This document shows positions 1 through 9,497 of a stretch of 64,000 nucleotides of DNA, piece by piece; within the stretch, counting starts at the first letter, position 1, and each line of letters begins with the position of its first letter. A model generated the notes under the pieces. That model saw only the letters and a program-made list of their open reading frames with translations. It did not search any database and was not told where the DNA came from. The translations under genes were made by a program, and so were the position numbers. This stretch comes from Limisphaerales bacterium. Lineage in GTDB: Bacteria > Verrucomicrobiota > Verrucomicrobiia > Limisphaerales > SXTU01. The stretch is taken from positions 186,001-250,000 of the forward strand of contig WRPG01000001.1 in NCBI GenBank assembly GCA_009773355.1, in the 5' to 3' direction.

Positions 1-2
1 TG

Positions 3-2108
3 CTGCCGGATGCGAAGGCGGGCGAGGCGTGGCTCACGGTCAAGGCGGTGGCGGACTTGGCGCGCGGGAGCTACGAGTTGTCCGTGAAGAGTGCGGCGGG
101 CGAGAGTGCGCGGGTGAAGCTGCATGTGGATGACTTGCGGCAGGCGACGGATGCGGCGCAGACGGAAGCGTTGCCCGTGAGTTTCTGGGGCACGCTGGAG
201 CAGCCGGGCAGGCCGGTGGAGTTCAGCTTCAACGCCGTCGCGGGCCAGAACCTCGTCTGCGACCTCGCCGCCGAGCGCCTCGGCTCCAAGGCCGTCAACG
301 CCATGCTCACGCTGCTGGACGCACGCGGGCGCGTGCTGGCGGTGAACCGCGGCTTCGACGGCAGTTCGGACGCGTTGCTCGTCCATCGTCTGACCGCCGC
401 CGGTCGCTACACCGTGCGCGTGAGCGACCTGCAATACATGGCGTCGCCGGAGCATTTCTTCCGCGTGTCAGTGGGCGAGCTGCCGGTGGTCACGGGCGTT
501 TTCCCGCTCGCGGTGCCGGCAGACAAGGAGACGGAAGTGCAACTCTCAGGCGAGAATTTGCCGCCCGGCGCGAGCGCGAAGGTGAAGGCTGGCACGATGG
601 GCGAAGTCACCGTGCCGGTGGACGCGGAGAAGTTCCGCGCCAGGAAAGAATTCAAAGTGCTCGTGAGTGCGACGGCAGAGCTGTTGGAGACGGAGCCGAA
701 TGACACGCCGGCCAGCGCGACTTCCATTCAAGTTCCAGGCGGCGCGAACGGACGGTTGAGCAAGCCCACGGACGCCGACCTCTTCCGCTTCGACGCCAAG
801 AAAGGCCAGCGCTGGGTCATCGAAACGATGGCCGCGCGGCGTGGTTCGCCGGCGGACACGAAGATTGAGGTGCTGCACGCTGATGGCCAGCCCGTCGAGC
901 GGCTGTGGCTTCAGGCCGTGCGCGATTCGAGCGTCACCTTTCGTGGCATTGACTCGAACAACCCCGACGTGCGCCTCGTGAACTGGGAGGAGATGGAGTT
1001 GAACCAGTGGCTCTACCTCGGCGGCGAAGTGTGCCGGCTCTTCCGCGCGCCGCGCGGGCCAGACGCGGGCTTCCTGCTCTACAACCGCGCCGGCCGCCTC
1101 GCCTACTTCGATACCAGCCCGGTCGCGCATCCGCTCGACGAGCCGGCCTACATCGTGGAGCCGCACCCGCCCGGCGTGCGGTTCGTGCCGAACGGACTAC
1201 CGGTCTTCAAACTGCCCTACGCGAACGACGACGACGGCGAGCGCAAGCTCGGCACCGACTCGCGGCTGAACTTCTCCCCGCCCGCCGACGGCAGCTATCT
1301 CGTGCGCGTCACGGAGTCGAAGGGTTTCAGCGGCGACCGTTACGCCTACCGGCTCATTGTGCGCGAGGCGAAGCCGGACTTCACCCCGACGCTCACCGGC
1401 GCGAACCAGACCATCCCGCGCGGCTCGGGCCGGAACTTCTCGGTGAAGCTCGACCGCGCGGACGGCTTCACCGGCGCGGTGCGCGTGGATGTGAGCGGCA
1501 TGCCGCGCGGCTGGTTCGCCTCGACGCCGCTGGTGGTCGAGGCCGGGCATTTCGAGGCCGACGGCTCGTTGTTCGCCAGCGCCGACGCCGCCGAGGTCTC
1601 CACCGCCGCGTGGAAACTGGTGAAAGTCACCGCCACCGCGACCGTGGACGGCCAGCCGGTCACGAAGCCGCTGAACAACTTCGGCACGCTCAAGCTTGGC
1701 GACGCGCCGAAGGTTTTCCTCTCGCTCCAAAACTCAGCGTTGCCGCTGCCGGCCGCCGCCGTGGGCGCGATTCCCACCAGCATCCCCGAAATCACCATCG
1801 CGCCCGGCACGGAAGTCCCCGCGTGGCTGCGCGTCGTGCGCAACGGCGACACGAACCTCGTGGACATGGACATCGAGAACCTTCCGCACGGCATCATCGT
1901 CTCGGACATCGGCTTGAACGGCGTGCAAATCGCGGCGGGCGAAGCCGAGCGGAAAATCTTCTTCAGTTGCGCCCGTTGGGTGCCGGAGACCGACCGCCTC
2001 TGCCATGTCATCAACCGCAGCGCCCGCCAAAACGCCGGCGACGGCAAGCCGACGAGTTCGCCGGTGCTCATCAAAGTGCGGAAGGCGACGCAAGCCGCCG
2101 CCAAGTAG
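3..2108 (+). CDS. PPC (pre-peptidase C-terminal) domain-containing protein, 5' truncated by window edge
   Basis: Open frame runs from the window start to TAG at 2106-2108; PPC-like repeats (ETEPNDTPASATSIQVPGGANGRL...DADLFRF); frame is open upstream of the listed start at 48. Confidence 0.8.
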   Translation: MPDAKAGEAWLTVKAVADLARGSYELSVKSAAGESARVKLHVDDLRQATDAAQTEALPVSFWGTLEQPGRPVEFSFNAVAGQNLVCDLAAERLGSKAVNAMLTLLDARGRVLAVNRGFDGSSDALLVHRLTAAGRYTVRVSDLQYMASPEHFFRVSVGELPVVTGVFPLAVPADKETEVQLSGENLPPGASAKVKAGTMGEVTVPVDAEKFRARKEFKVLVSATAELLETEPNDTPASATSIQVPGGANGRLSKPTDADLFRFDAKKGQRWVIETMAARRGSPADTKIEVLHADGQPVERLWLQAVRDSSVTFRGIDSNNPDVRLVNWEEMELNQWLYLGGEVCRLFRAPRGPDAGFLLYNRAGRLAYFDTSPVAHPLDEPAYIVEPHPPGVRFVPNGLPVFKLPYANDDDGERKLGTDSRLNFSPPADGSYLVRVTESKGFSGDRYAYRLIVREAKPDFTPTLTGANQTIPRGSGRNFSVKLDRADGFTGAVRVDVSGMPRGWFASTPLVVEAGHFEADGSLFASADAAEVSTAAWKLVKVTATATVDGQPVTKPLNNFGTLKLGDAPKVFLSLQNSALPLPAAAVGAIPTSIPEITIAPGTEVPAWLRVVRNGDTNLVDMDIENLPHGIIVSDIGLNGVQIAAGEAERKIFFSCARWVPETDRLCHVINRSARQNAGDGKPTSSPVLIKVRKATQAAAK

Positions 2109-2180
2109 CTCGACATTCCAATGTCGAGAGCCTTGCGCGACTGTGGCGACCCAACCCTCGACATTGGAATGTCGAGCTAC
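2105..2180. repeat. REPIN-like palindrome pair, family A: GTAG-CTCGACATTCCAATGTCGAG / CTCGACATTGGAATGTCGAG-CTAC
   Basis: Two perfect 9-bp-arm palindromes (2109-2128, 2157-2176) in inverted orientation with GTAG/CTAC at the outer ends; same sequence at 23619-23739 and 24493-24589. Confidence 0.95.
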
Positions 2181-2188
2181 GTTCACGC

Positions 2189-2761
2189 GTGAAAGCTCTC
2201 CTCCGTGAAATCTCGCAGTGCATGGTGTGCGCCGCCTCGCTCCCACACGCACCTCGGCCAGTGGTCGCCGCCAGTAGGAACTCGCACATCCTCGTCATCG
2301 GACAGGCCCCGGGAAGGAAGGTTCACGCGACGGGAATTCCTTGGAACGACCCAAGTGGCGACACGCTGCGCGCGTGGCTAGGCGTGGACCGGACGGCGTT
2401 CTACGACACGCGGAACTTCGCGCTGATGCCGATGGGCTTTTGCTATCCGGGCAAAGGCCGCAGCGGCGACCTGCCGCCGCGCCCGGAGTGCGCCCCGCTG
2501 TGGCACGAACGCCTGCGCCGCGCGATGCCCCGCATTCAGCTCACGCTGCTCATCGGCCAATACTCGCAGGCGCACTACCTCAGGGAGAAAGCTGGACCAA
2601 CGCTCGCTGCGACGGTGCGCCGCGCAGCGGAGTTTCAGCCGGAGTTCCTGCCGCTGCCGCATCCCTCGCCGCGCAACCGGCTTTGGTTGCGGAAGAATGC
2701 GTGGTTCGAGGCGGAGGTGGTGCCGCTGCTGCGCGAGCGGGTGAAGGCAATCCTCCAATAG
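2189..2761 (+). CDS. Uracil-DNA glycosylase family protein
   Basis: GTG start; HILVIGQAPGRKVHATGIPWND...TLLIGQYSQAHYL...LPLPHPSPRN motifs. Confidence 0.8.
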   Translation: MKALLREISQCMVCAASLPHAPRPVVAASRNSHILVIGQAPGRKVHATGIPWNDPSGDTLRAWLGVDRTAFYDTRNFALMPMGFCYPGKGRSGDLPPRPECAPLWHERLRRAMPRIQLTLLIGQYSQAHYLREKAGPTLAATVRRAAEFQPEFLPLPHPSPRNRLWLRKNAWFEAEVVPLLRERVKAILQ

Positions 2762-2784
2762 GTCAGGCTGGAAGCCTGACCTAC
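2758..2784. repeat. REP-like hairpin GTCAGGCTGGAAGCCTGAC with CTAC (GTAG on minus) head
   Basis: 8-bp arms around a 3-nt loop; CTAC at 2781-2784; near-head ATAG at 2758-2761 overlaps the upstream stop codon. Confidence 0.75.
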
Positions 2785-2785
2785 T

Positions 2786-3934
2786 TCAATACTTCGGCAC
2801 GCTGTGGTCCACCTCGTCGCTCCACGCGGCGATGCCGCCTTTGACGGACTTCACATACTTGAAGCCTTGCTCGCGGAGGAAGTTCAGCGCCTTGAGCGAG
2901 CGCACGCCGCCTTTGCAGTGCAGGTAGTATTGCTGGTTAGGGTCCAGCTCGGTGAAGCGCTGGTTCAGCTCGCTCAACGGCAGCAGCGGCACGCCGTTGA
3001 CCTTCGCGATTTCGTATTCGTCCGGCTCGCGCACGTCCACGACCTTGATGTGGAGCGACGGGTCATCGAGCGCCTTCTTCATGTCCTGCACGGTGACTTC
3101 GTCGGGATTCGTGGCGGGTTCGGTGGACGCGGGCTGGATGCCGCAGAACATCTCGTAGTCAATCAGCTCTTTGATGGTCGGCGCGTCGCCGCAGAGGGGG
3201 CACTTCGGGTCGCGGCGAAGCTTGAGTTCGCGGAACTTCAGGTCGAGCGCGTTGAAGAGCACGAGGCGGTTGACGAGCGTGGTGCCCTTGCCCAAGGCGA
3301 GTTTCAAAATCTCCGTGGCCTGGATGCAGCCGATGATGCCGGGCAGCACGCCCAGCACGCCGCCTTCCGCGCAGCTCGGCACCATGCCCGGCGGGGGCGG
3401 CTCGGGGTAAAGGCAGCGGTAGCACGGCCCGCCGAGGTGCGGCGCGAAGACGCTGGCCTGCCCCTCGAAGCGGAAGATGGAGCCATAGACGTTGGGCTTC
3501 TTGAGCAGCACGCAGGCGTCGTTGGTGAGGTAGCGCGTGGGGAAGTTGTCGGTGCCGTCCACGACGATGTCGTAGGGGCGGATGAGGTCGAGGGCGTTCT
3601 CGGCGGAGATGCGCGTGTTGTGGAGGACGACCTCAGTGTTCGGATTGATGCCTGCGAGCGTCTCCTTCGCGGACTCGGCCTTCGAGCGGCCCACGTCGGC
3701 GTCGGTGTGGAGGATTTGGCGCTGGAGGTTCGAGTAATCCACGGTGTCGAAGTCCACGATGCCAATCTTCCCGATGCCCGCCGCAGCGAGATACATCGCG
3801 ATGGGCGAGCCGAGTCCGCCCGCGCCGATGCACAGGACAGAGGTGCCCTTAATCTTCTTCTGCCCCGCCATGCCGACCTCGGGCAGGATGAGGTGGCGCG
3901 AGTAGCGGCGGATTTCTTCGTTGCTCAATTGCAT
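2786..3934 (-). CDS. moeB: MoeB/ThiF-family adenylyltransferase with C-terminal rhodanese domain (MoeZ-like)
   Basis: GAGGLGSPIAMYLAAAGIGKIGIVDFDTVDYSNLQRQILH; rhodanese loop HCKGGVRS. Confidence 0.9.
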   Translation of the reverse strand: MQLSNEEIRRYSRHLILPEVGMAGQKKIKGTSVLCIGAGGLGSPIAMYLAAAGIGKIGIVDFDTVDYSNLQRQILHTDADVGRSKAESAKETLAGINPNTEVVLHNTRISAENALDLIRPYDIVVDGTDNFPTRYLTNDACVLLKKPNVYGSIFRFEGQASVFAPHLGGPCYRCLYPEPPPPGMVPSCAEGGVLGVLPGIIGCIQATEILKLALGKGTTLVNRLVLFNALDLKFRELKLRRDPKCPLCGDAPTIKELIDYEMFCGIQPASTEPATNPDEVTVQDMKKALDDPSLHIKVVDVREPDEYEIAKVNGVPLLPLSELNQRFTELDPNQQYYLHCKGGVRSLKALNFLREQGFKYVKSVKGGIAAWSDEVDHSVPKY

Positions 3935-4003
3935 ATCTCAAATCTCTCAAATAGGCTGCGCAGCGTAGTTCCAAGCGATGAGAAAGCAAGTCGGCAGGCC
4001 ATT

Positions 4004-4825
4004 ATGAGTCGAGGGAAGCCAGCCACTACGGCACACGTGCTTGCCAAAGGCAGCGCGCTGCGGCCCAAGCTCGCCATCGTGCTGGGCAGCGGCTTCGGGC
4101 CGGTGCTGGAGCGGGTGGCGGGGGTGAAGGAAATTCCCTACGCGAAGCTGCCGGGCTTTCCTAGGCCGGCGGTGCAAGGCCACGCGGGCAAGCTCGTGCT
4201 GGGCACGCTCGGCGGCACGCCCATCGCCGTGCTCAGTGGCCGGGCGCATTACTACGAAGGACACTCAATGGCGGAAGTCACCTTTGCCGTGCGCGTGCTC
4301 GCGGAGTTCGGCATCCGCGACCTGCTGCTGACCAACGCGGCGGGTGGCGTGAACCGCCGTTTCCGCCCCGGCGACTTCATGCGACTGACGGACCACATCA
4401 ACTTCATGGGCGCGAACCCGCTGCGCGGCCCCTGCCCTCCCGGCCTCACGCGCTTTCTCGACCTCTCGCAAGTCTATGACCCCGTGCTCGGTGGCTTGCT
4501 GGACAAGGCGGCGAAGAAGGCCCGCGTGCGCTGGCATCGCGGCGTGTATTTGGCGCTGTCGGGGCCGACTTACGAGACGCCTGCCGAGGTGCGCGCTTTC
4601 GCCAAGCTCGGCGCGGACGCAGTGGGCATGAGCACGGTGCCGGAGGCCATCGTGGCGCGGCATCTCGGACTGCGTGTCGCGGCGGTCTCGTGCATCAGCA
4701 ACCTCGCCGCCGGCCTCAGCCCGCACGCGCTTTCGCATGACGAGGTGCTCGCGACGGCCAAAGAAGCGAGTCGCCACACGGGCGCATTGCTGGAAGAATT
4801 CGCCCGGCTCTATGGCAGACCTTGA
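4004..4825 (+). CDS. Purine-nucleoside phosphorylase (PNP/MTAP family)
   Basis: VLGSGFGPVLERV, LTNAAGGVN, GPTYETPAEVRAFAKLGADAVGMSTVPE. Confidence 0.9.
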   Translation: MSRGKPATTAHVLAKGSALRPKLAIVLGSGFGPVLERVAGVKEIPYAKLPGFPRPAVQGHAGKLVLGTLGGTPIAVLSGRAHYYEGHSMAEVTFAVRVLAEFGIRDLLLTNAAGGVNRRFRPGDFMRLTDHINFMGANPLRGPCPPGLTRFLDLSQVYDPVLGGLLDKAAKKARVRWHRGVYLALSGPTYETPAEVRAFAKLGADAVGMSTVPEAIVARHLGLRVAAVSCISNLAAGLSPHALSHDEVLATAKEASRHTGALLEEFARLYGRP

Positions 4826-5228
4826 ACCACTCTCCCTCCTCCGCGAAGCCGTGCGCGCCAGCCGCCGCGCGGTCGCGCCTTACTCGAAGTTCCGGGTCGG
4901 CGCGGCACTGCTCACGAGTGACGGGACAATCATTCGTGGCGCGAACGTCGAGAGCGTGAGCTACGGGCTGACGTGTTGTGCGGAGCGGATTGCGCTCTTC
5001 AAGGCGCTCACCGAGGGACACAAACACTTCACCGCCGTCGCCATCGTCGCGCCGAACGCCAAGACCGCGCCATGCGGCGCGTGCCGGCAGTTGCTTGCAG
5101 AATACGCGCCGGCCGCGCGGGTGTTCGTCGCGGACAGCCGTCGGCCCGCGAAGTTCCGCGAATTCTCCGTTGACCAACTGCTGCCCGAGGCGTTTCGCTC
5201 TTTGCGCAACAAGCGCGCGCGCAAGTGA
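4812..5228 (+). CDS. cdd: Cytidine deaminase
   Basis: APYSKFRVGAALL...GANVESVSYGLTCCAERIA...PCGACRQLLAEY; overlaps end of PNP gene. Confidence 0.92.
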   Translation: MADLEPLSLLREAVRASRRAVAPYSKFRVGAALLTSDGTIIRGANVESVSYGLTCCAERIALFKALTEGHKHFTAVAIVAPNAKTAPCGACRQLLAEYAPAARVFVADSRRPAKFREFSVDQLLPEAFRSLRNKRARK

Positions 5229-6940
5229 AAGGCTCCGGTTTCACCCAGATGTTTTTCCGCCGGCCCCAGGCCAAGGCGGATGCGCAGGCTGCCGATTTCC
5301 CGCTGGAGTCCGCCGCGTGGCCGGTGCTCGTGGTCAGCGCGCTGGGCGAGGTCACGCAGGCCAACGCCTTCGCCCGCGCGGTGTTCGGCGGCGCGGATGG
5401 GAACCCGCCCAAGCGGCTCGTCGGCCTCTGGACCTTCGAGAACGGCTGCTCCGCCGAGCAGTTCCTGCGGCAGCTCGACAGCGGCGCGACGTTCACCTTC
5501 CCGCTGAAGCTCCAGACTACGAAGGAGGGCCTGGTCGGCTTCCTCGTCCACATTTCGCCGTGGCTGCGCGGGGGGAAGAAGGAGTTCATCTTTCAGGTTC
5601 ATCCCAAGCCCGCCACGCGGCCCGCGAGCGTGAACCAGCCGCCCGCCGAGGTTCCTGCGCCGGCGCCTGCTGCTCCGGAAACCAACACCACCCCTGAGCC
5701 AAAGCCCGCTCCCGACGCGACCGCACTCACGCTCCAGCAGAAGCTCCTCTGCGCGCTCCAGCTCACGCGCACCGTGGCGATGGACTTCAACAACGCGCTC
5801 ACGAGCATCATGGGCCACGCGACGCACGTCCTCGGCCAGATGCCGCCGGACCATCCGTGGCGCGGCTCGGTGCAGCAGATTGAGAAGGCCGCCGAGCGCG
5901 CGACGCAGGTGTCCTTCGACCTGTCCGCCTTCAGCCGGGAGGAGAAGGAGGCGCAGCCGGACACGTCGGGGAACTTGGGCCGGCTGGTGCGCAAGCTGGT
6001 GGACCAATACAAGGGCCGTTCCCCTGGCGCGGTCATCTGGCGTGTGAACCTGGAAACCCGCCTGTTCTCCGCGCCGTTCAGCGAGGCGAAGCTGTCGCAG
6101 GCTGTCGAAAAGATTTTGGACAACGCCATCGAAGCCGTCGGCGCGGAAGGCACGCTGTCCGTCTCCACGCAGAATCGTGACCTCAACCGCCCCACCGAGG
6201 ACGGGCGCGTCACGCTGCCGCCGGGCACCTACGTCTGCATCGAAATCAACGACACCGGGCCGGGCATCCCGGCGGATGTGCTGCCGCAGGTCGTGGACCC
6301 GTTCTTCACGACCAAGCGCGGACATCGCGGCCTCGGCCTCGCGTGGGCCTACGGCATCATCACCAACCACGGCGGCTGCCTCGCCCTCACCAGCCCGCCC
6401 GGCCAGGGCACGACCGTCCGCATCTATCTCCCCGCGCACGGCAAAACGCTCGAAGAAGGCGCGCTCGCGGACGAGGATTTGCGCGGCGACCAGACCGTGC
6501 TCATCGTGGACGACGAGGAATTGCTCCTGACCATGAGCGAGATGGTGCTGACCTCGTTCGGCTATCGCGTGCTCACCGCCAGCAACGGCCGGCAGGCGCT
6601 CGACATCATCGAGCGCTCCGATTCGCATGTGGACCTCGTCGTGACCGACCTCGTGATGCCGCACATGGACGGCCACCAGTTGATTCAGCACCTGCAAAAC
6701 GTCGCGCCCGGCCTGCGCATCATCTGCACCAGCGGCAATTTCCGTCCCAGCAACCGCCAACTTGGCGTGACGTATCTGCAAAAGCCCTTCACGAGCCAGG
6801 ATTTGCTCCGCGTGGTGAAGGAAGCCTTCCAGCAGCCCGCGCCCGGCGAGCCGCGCCCGGCGGCGGAAGTCCGGTCGGCCAACGCCGCAGCGGAAGAGCA
6901 GGCCGACGCGAACTCGGCGGCACAAGTGGGCCACTCGTAG
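5225..6940 (+). CDS. Hybrid sensor histidine kinase with C-terminal receiver domain
   Basis: HATPase motifs (DNAIEAVGAEG, DTGPGIPADV, GHRGLGLAWAYGI) followed by a REC domain (VLIVDDEELLL...DLVVTDLVMPHMDG); ATGA overlap with cdd. Confidence 0.9.
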   Translation: MKGSGFTQMFFRRPQAKADAQAADFPLESAAWPVLVVSALGEVTQANAFARAVFGGADGNPPKRLVGLWTFENGCSAEQFLRQLDSGATFTFPLKLQTTKEGLVGFLVHISPWLRGGKKEFIFQVHPKPATRPASVNQPPAEVPAPAPAAPETNTTPEPKPAPDATALTLQQKLLCALQLTRTVAMDFNNALTSIMGHATHVLGQMPPDHPWRGSVQQIEKAAERATQVSFDLSAFSREEKEAQPDTSGNLGRLVRKLVDQYKGRSPGAVIWRVNLETRLFSAPFSEAKLSQAVEKILDNAIEAVGAEGTLSVSTQNRDLNRPTEDGRVTLPPGTYVCIEINDTGPGIPADVLPQVVDPFFTTKRGHRGLGLAWAYGIITNHGGCLALTSPPGQGTTVRIYLPAHGKTLEEGALADEDLRGDQTVLIVDDEELLLTMSEMVLTSFGYRVLTASNGRQALDIIERSDSHVDLVVTDLVMPHMDGHQLIQHLQNVAPGLRIICTSGNFRPSNRQLGVTYLQKPFTSQDLLRVVKEAFQQPAPGEPRPAAEVRSANAAAEEQADANSAAQVGHS

Positions 6941-6952
6941 CTTTTCGCGCGC

Positions 6953-7020
6953 GGAGCGCAGGTGTCCAACCTGCGCGTTGTGAGATGCGCCGCCTCGTGC
7001 AGGATGGACTCCTGCGCTCC
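6953..7020. repeat. REPIN-like palindrome pair, family B: GGAG-CGCAGGTGTCCAACCTGCG / inverted GCAGGATGGACTCCTGC...CTCC
   Basis: Direct reading; same family at 8889-8955 and 45733-45792. Confidence 0.9.
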
Positions 7021-7066
7021 GCACTTTCCGCTTCGCCGTCCCCTGCCCTTCTGTTACGAAATCCGC

Positions 7067-8143
7067 GTGCGTTCCGCGGTCCTCCAAGACATCTCGCGCC
7101 TCGTGGTCAAGCTCGGCACCGGCGTCCTCACGGACAGCCGGAAGCAGCCGGACCTCGCGCAGATGGAGCAGCTCGTCGCGCAAGTCGCCGCGCAGCGCAA
7201 GGCCGGGCGCGAGGTCGTGCTCGTCACTTCGGGCGCGGTCGGCGCGGGCATGGGCGTGCTGGGTTTTGAAGCGCGGCCCAAGGAACTCGCCGAGCTGCAA
7301 GCCTGCGCCGCCGTCGGCCAGTCGCGGCTGATGACGACTTACGAGAACTTGTTCGCCAAGTCCGGCCTGCACGTCGCGCAGGTGCTCCTGACGCACGAAG
7401 ACCTTGAGCATCACGAGCGCCACCTCAACGCCCGCAACACGCTCGTCGCGCTGCTCGACCGGGGCGTCATCCCCATCATCAATGAGAACGACGCCGTCTC
7501 CTGGACCGAGCTGAAGTTCGGCGACAACGACAAACTTTCCGCCCTCGTCGCCTCGCTCCTGCCGGCGGACCTGCTCGTCATCCTCACGACGGTGGACGGC
7601 GTCATCGAAGGCTTCGGCACGCCCGAGGCGCGCCTGCTGCCGACGGTCGAACGCATTGACGACTCGGTGGAAAACATGGCGGGCGGCACGTTGAGCGCGA
7701 CCGCCGTGGGCGGCATGGCGACGAAGATTCAGGCGGCGAAGATTGTCACGCGCTCCGGCATCCCGCTCGTCATCGCCAGCGGACGGAAACCCGCCGTGCT
7801 CGCGGACATCCTCAGCGGTGCGGAGGAAGGCACGCTCTTCATCCCGCAGCCTGACCGGCTTCCCGGCCGCAAGCGCTGGATTGCCTTCTTCCACCATCCC
7901 AAGGGCACGCTCTACGTTGACGACGGTGCAAAGAAGGCGTTGCGCGAGAAAGGCCGCAGCCTGCTGCCGCCCGGCATTACCCGCTGCGAAGGCGACTTCG
8001 CAAAAGACGAAGTCGTCCGCATCTGCGACGAGGACGGGACGGAGTTTGCGCGTGGCATCGCCCGCTTCCACTCCGTGCAAATCGCCGACCACCAACTCCC
8101 CCGCGAGGAAGTCGTGCATCGGGATGACCTCGTGATTCTCTAG
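7067..8143 (+). CDS. proB: Glutamate 5-kinase (with PUA domain)
   Basis: LVVKLGTGVLTD, LVTSGAVGAGMGVLG, NENDAVSW, FGDNDKLSALVA; C-terminal PUA-like region. GTG start proposed; the upstream ORF extension lies in the REP element. Confidence 0.92.
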   Translation: MRSAVLQDISRLVVKLGTGVLTDSRKQPDLAQMEQLVAQVAAQRKAGREVVLVTSGAVGAGMGVLGFEARPKELAELQACAAVGQSRLMTTYENLFAKSGLHVAQVLLTHEDLEHHERHLNARNTLVALLDRGVIPIINENDAVSWTELKFGDNDKLSALVASLLPADLLVILTTVDGVIEGFGTPEARLLPTVERIDDSVENMAGGTLSATAVGGMATKIQAAKIVTRSGIPLVIASGRKPAVLADILSGAEEGTLFIPQPDRLPGRKRWIAFFHHPKGTLYVDDGAKKALREKGRSLLPPGITRCEGDFAKDEVVRICDEDGTEFARGIARFHSVQIADHQLPREEVVHRDDLVIL

Positions 8144-8201
8144 CTGCGCTCGCGACGGAACCACCCGTGATTCGGCACTAATCGCTAATCACTTTTTCCC
8201 C

Positions 8202-8882
8202 ATGCCCTGCCCCAAGCCCTCACGCCGCCTCCCCGCCATCCGCCAGCTCCTCGAAGTCATGGCCAGCCTCCGTTCGCCGCAGGGCTGCCCCTGGGACCGC
8301 GAGCAGGACCACATGACCCTCCGCACGCACGCCGTCGAGGAGGTTTATGAGCTGATGGACGCCATCGAGGCGGGCGACGACCACGAGATGGCCGAAGAAC
8401 TCGGCGACCTGCTGCTGCAAGTCGTTTTCCACTGCCAGCTCGCCCGCGAGCGCGGCGCTTTTGACTTCGAGCAGGTGGCCCGCCGCATCACCGACAAGCT
8501 CCTGCGCCGCCACCCGCACGTCTTCGGCGACGTGAAGGTCAAGGACGTGGACGAGGTCTGGGCCAACTGGGAGAAGATCAAGCACGCCGAGAAGCACGGC
8601 ACCAAGCACGCCCGCCCCTCCGCGCTGGACGGCATCCCGAAACACCTCCCCGCCCTCGCCTGCGCCGAGAAGCTCGTGAAGAAGGCGCGCAAAGCAAAGC
8701 TCCTCACCTCCTTAAAGCAACCTGTCGGCACCACCAAAAGGAAACTGGCGAAAAACATTTTTGAACTCGCCGCCGCCGCGCAGGCCCAGGGCTGGTCCGC
8801 CGAGGAATTGCTGCGCTCGGAGGTTAAGCGCCGCGAGCGCGTCTTCCGAAAAACCGAAATGAAACGCCCGGCGGCTGCTTGA
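8202..8882 (+). CDS. mazG: Nucleoside triphosphate pyrophosphohydrolase MazG
   Basis: LRSPQGCPWDREQDHMTLRTHAVEEVYELMDAIEAGD...EELGDLLLQVVFH. Confidence 0.95.
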   Translation: MPCPKPSRRLPAIRQLLEVMASLRSPQGCPWDREQDHMTLRTHAVEEVYELMDAIEAGDDHEMAEELGDLLLQVVFHCQLARERGAFDFEQVARRITDKLLRRHPHVFGDVKVKDVDEVWANWEKIKHAEKHGTKHARPSALDGIPKHLPALACAEKLVKKARKAKLLTSLKQPVGTTKRKLAKNIFELAAAAQAQGWSAEELLRSEVKRRERVFRKTEMKRPAAA

Positions 8883-8888
8883 CCGGAC

Positions 8889-8955
8889 GGAGCGCAGGTG
8901 TCCAACCTGCGTGCAGCCGGACGCTCAAGACACGCAGATTGGACATCTGCGCTCC
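8889..8955. repeat. REPIN-like palindrome pair, family B
   Basis: GGAG-CGCAGGTGTCCAACCTGCG ... CGCAGATTGGACATCTGCG-CTCC between convergent mazG and apt. Confidence 0.92.
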
Positions 8956-8957
8956 GT

Positions 8958-9491
8958 TCAGTAAGTCACGAGGGACTTGACCGGGTAGCCCTTGAGCTTG
9001 CTGCGGCCGGCGAGGAACTGTAGTTCGATGAGGAAGTGGACTTCGAGGATTTTGGCCCCGATTTTCTCCAGCAAATGCACTGCCGCCGAGGCCGTGCCGC
9101 CGGTGGCCAGGAGGTCGTCCACGAGCAGCACGCGCTCGCCGGGCTTCACGGCGTCAATGTGGATGGCGACGGTGTTGGAGCCGTATTCGAGGTCGTAGCT
9201 CTGCTCGTGCGTGGCGTAGGGGAGCTTGCCCTTCTTGCGCACCGGCACGAAGCCCGCACCCAGCCGCACCGCCACCGCCGAGGCGAAAATGAACCCGCGC
9301 GCGTCAATGCCCACGACGGCGTCCACGTCGCCGGGTTTGTAGTTCGCGCAGAGGAGATCAATGGTCCCGGCGAAGAGGCGGCCGTCCGCGAGGACGGGGG
9401 TGATGTCCTTGAACTGGATGCCGGGTTTGGGGAAGTCCGGGACGTTGCGGATGGCGGCGGCGATGTCGGCAGCGGTGACGTGCTTGCTCAT
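8958..9491 (-). CDS. apt: Adenine phosphoribosyltransferase
   Basis: IRNVPDFPKPGIQFKDITPVL...GIDARGFIF...VLLVDDLLATGGTASAA. Confidence 0.95.
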   Translation of the reverse strand: MSKHVTAADIAAAIRNVPDFPKPGIQFKDITPVLADGRLFAGTIDLLCANYKPGDVDAVVGIDARGFIFASAVAVRLGAGFVPVRKKGKLPYATHEQSYDLEYGSNTVAIHIDAVKPGERVLLVDDLLATGGTASAAVHLLEKIGAKILEVHFLIELQFLAGRSKLKGYPVKSLVTY

Positions 9492-9497
9492 TAAGGG

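Noticed and set aside
2804-4003. Upstream extension of the PNP ORF
   Set aside because: Antisense to moeB; PNP homology begins at the ATG at 4004.
4961-8164. 1067-aa minus-strand ORF
   Set aside because: Antisense to cdd, hybrid kinase and proB, all with clear family motifs.
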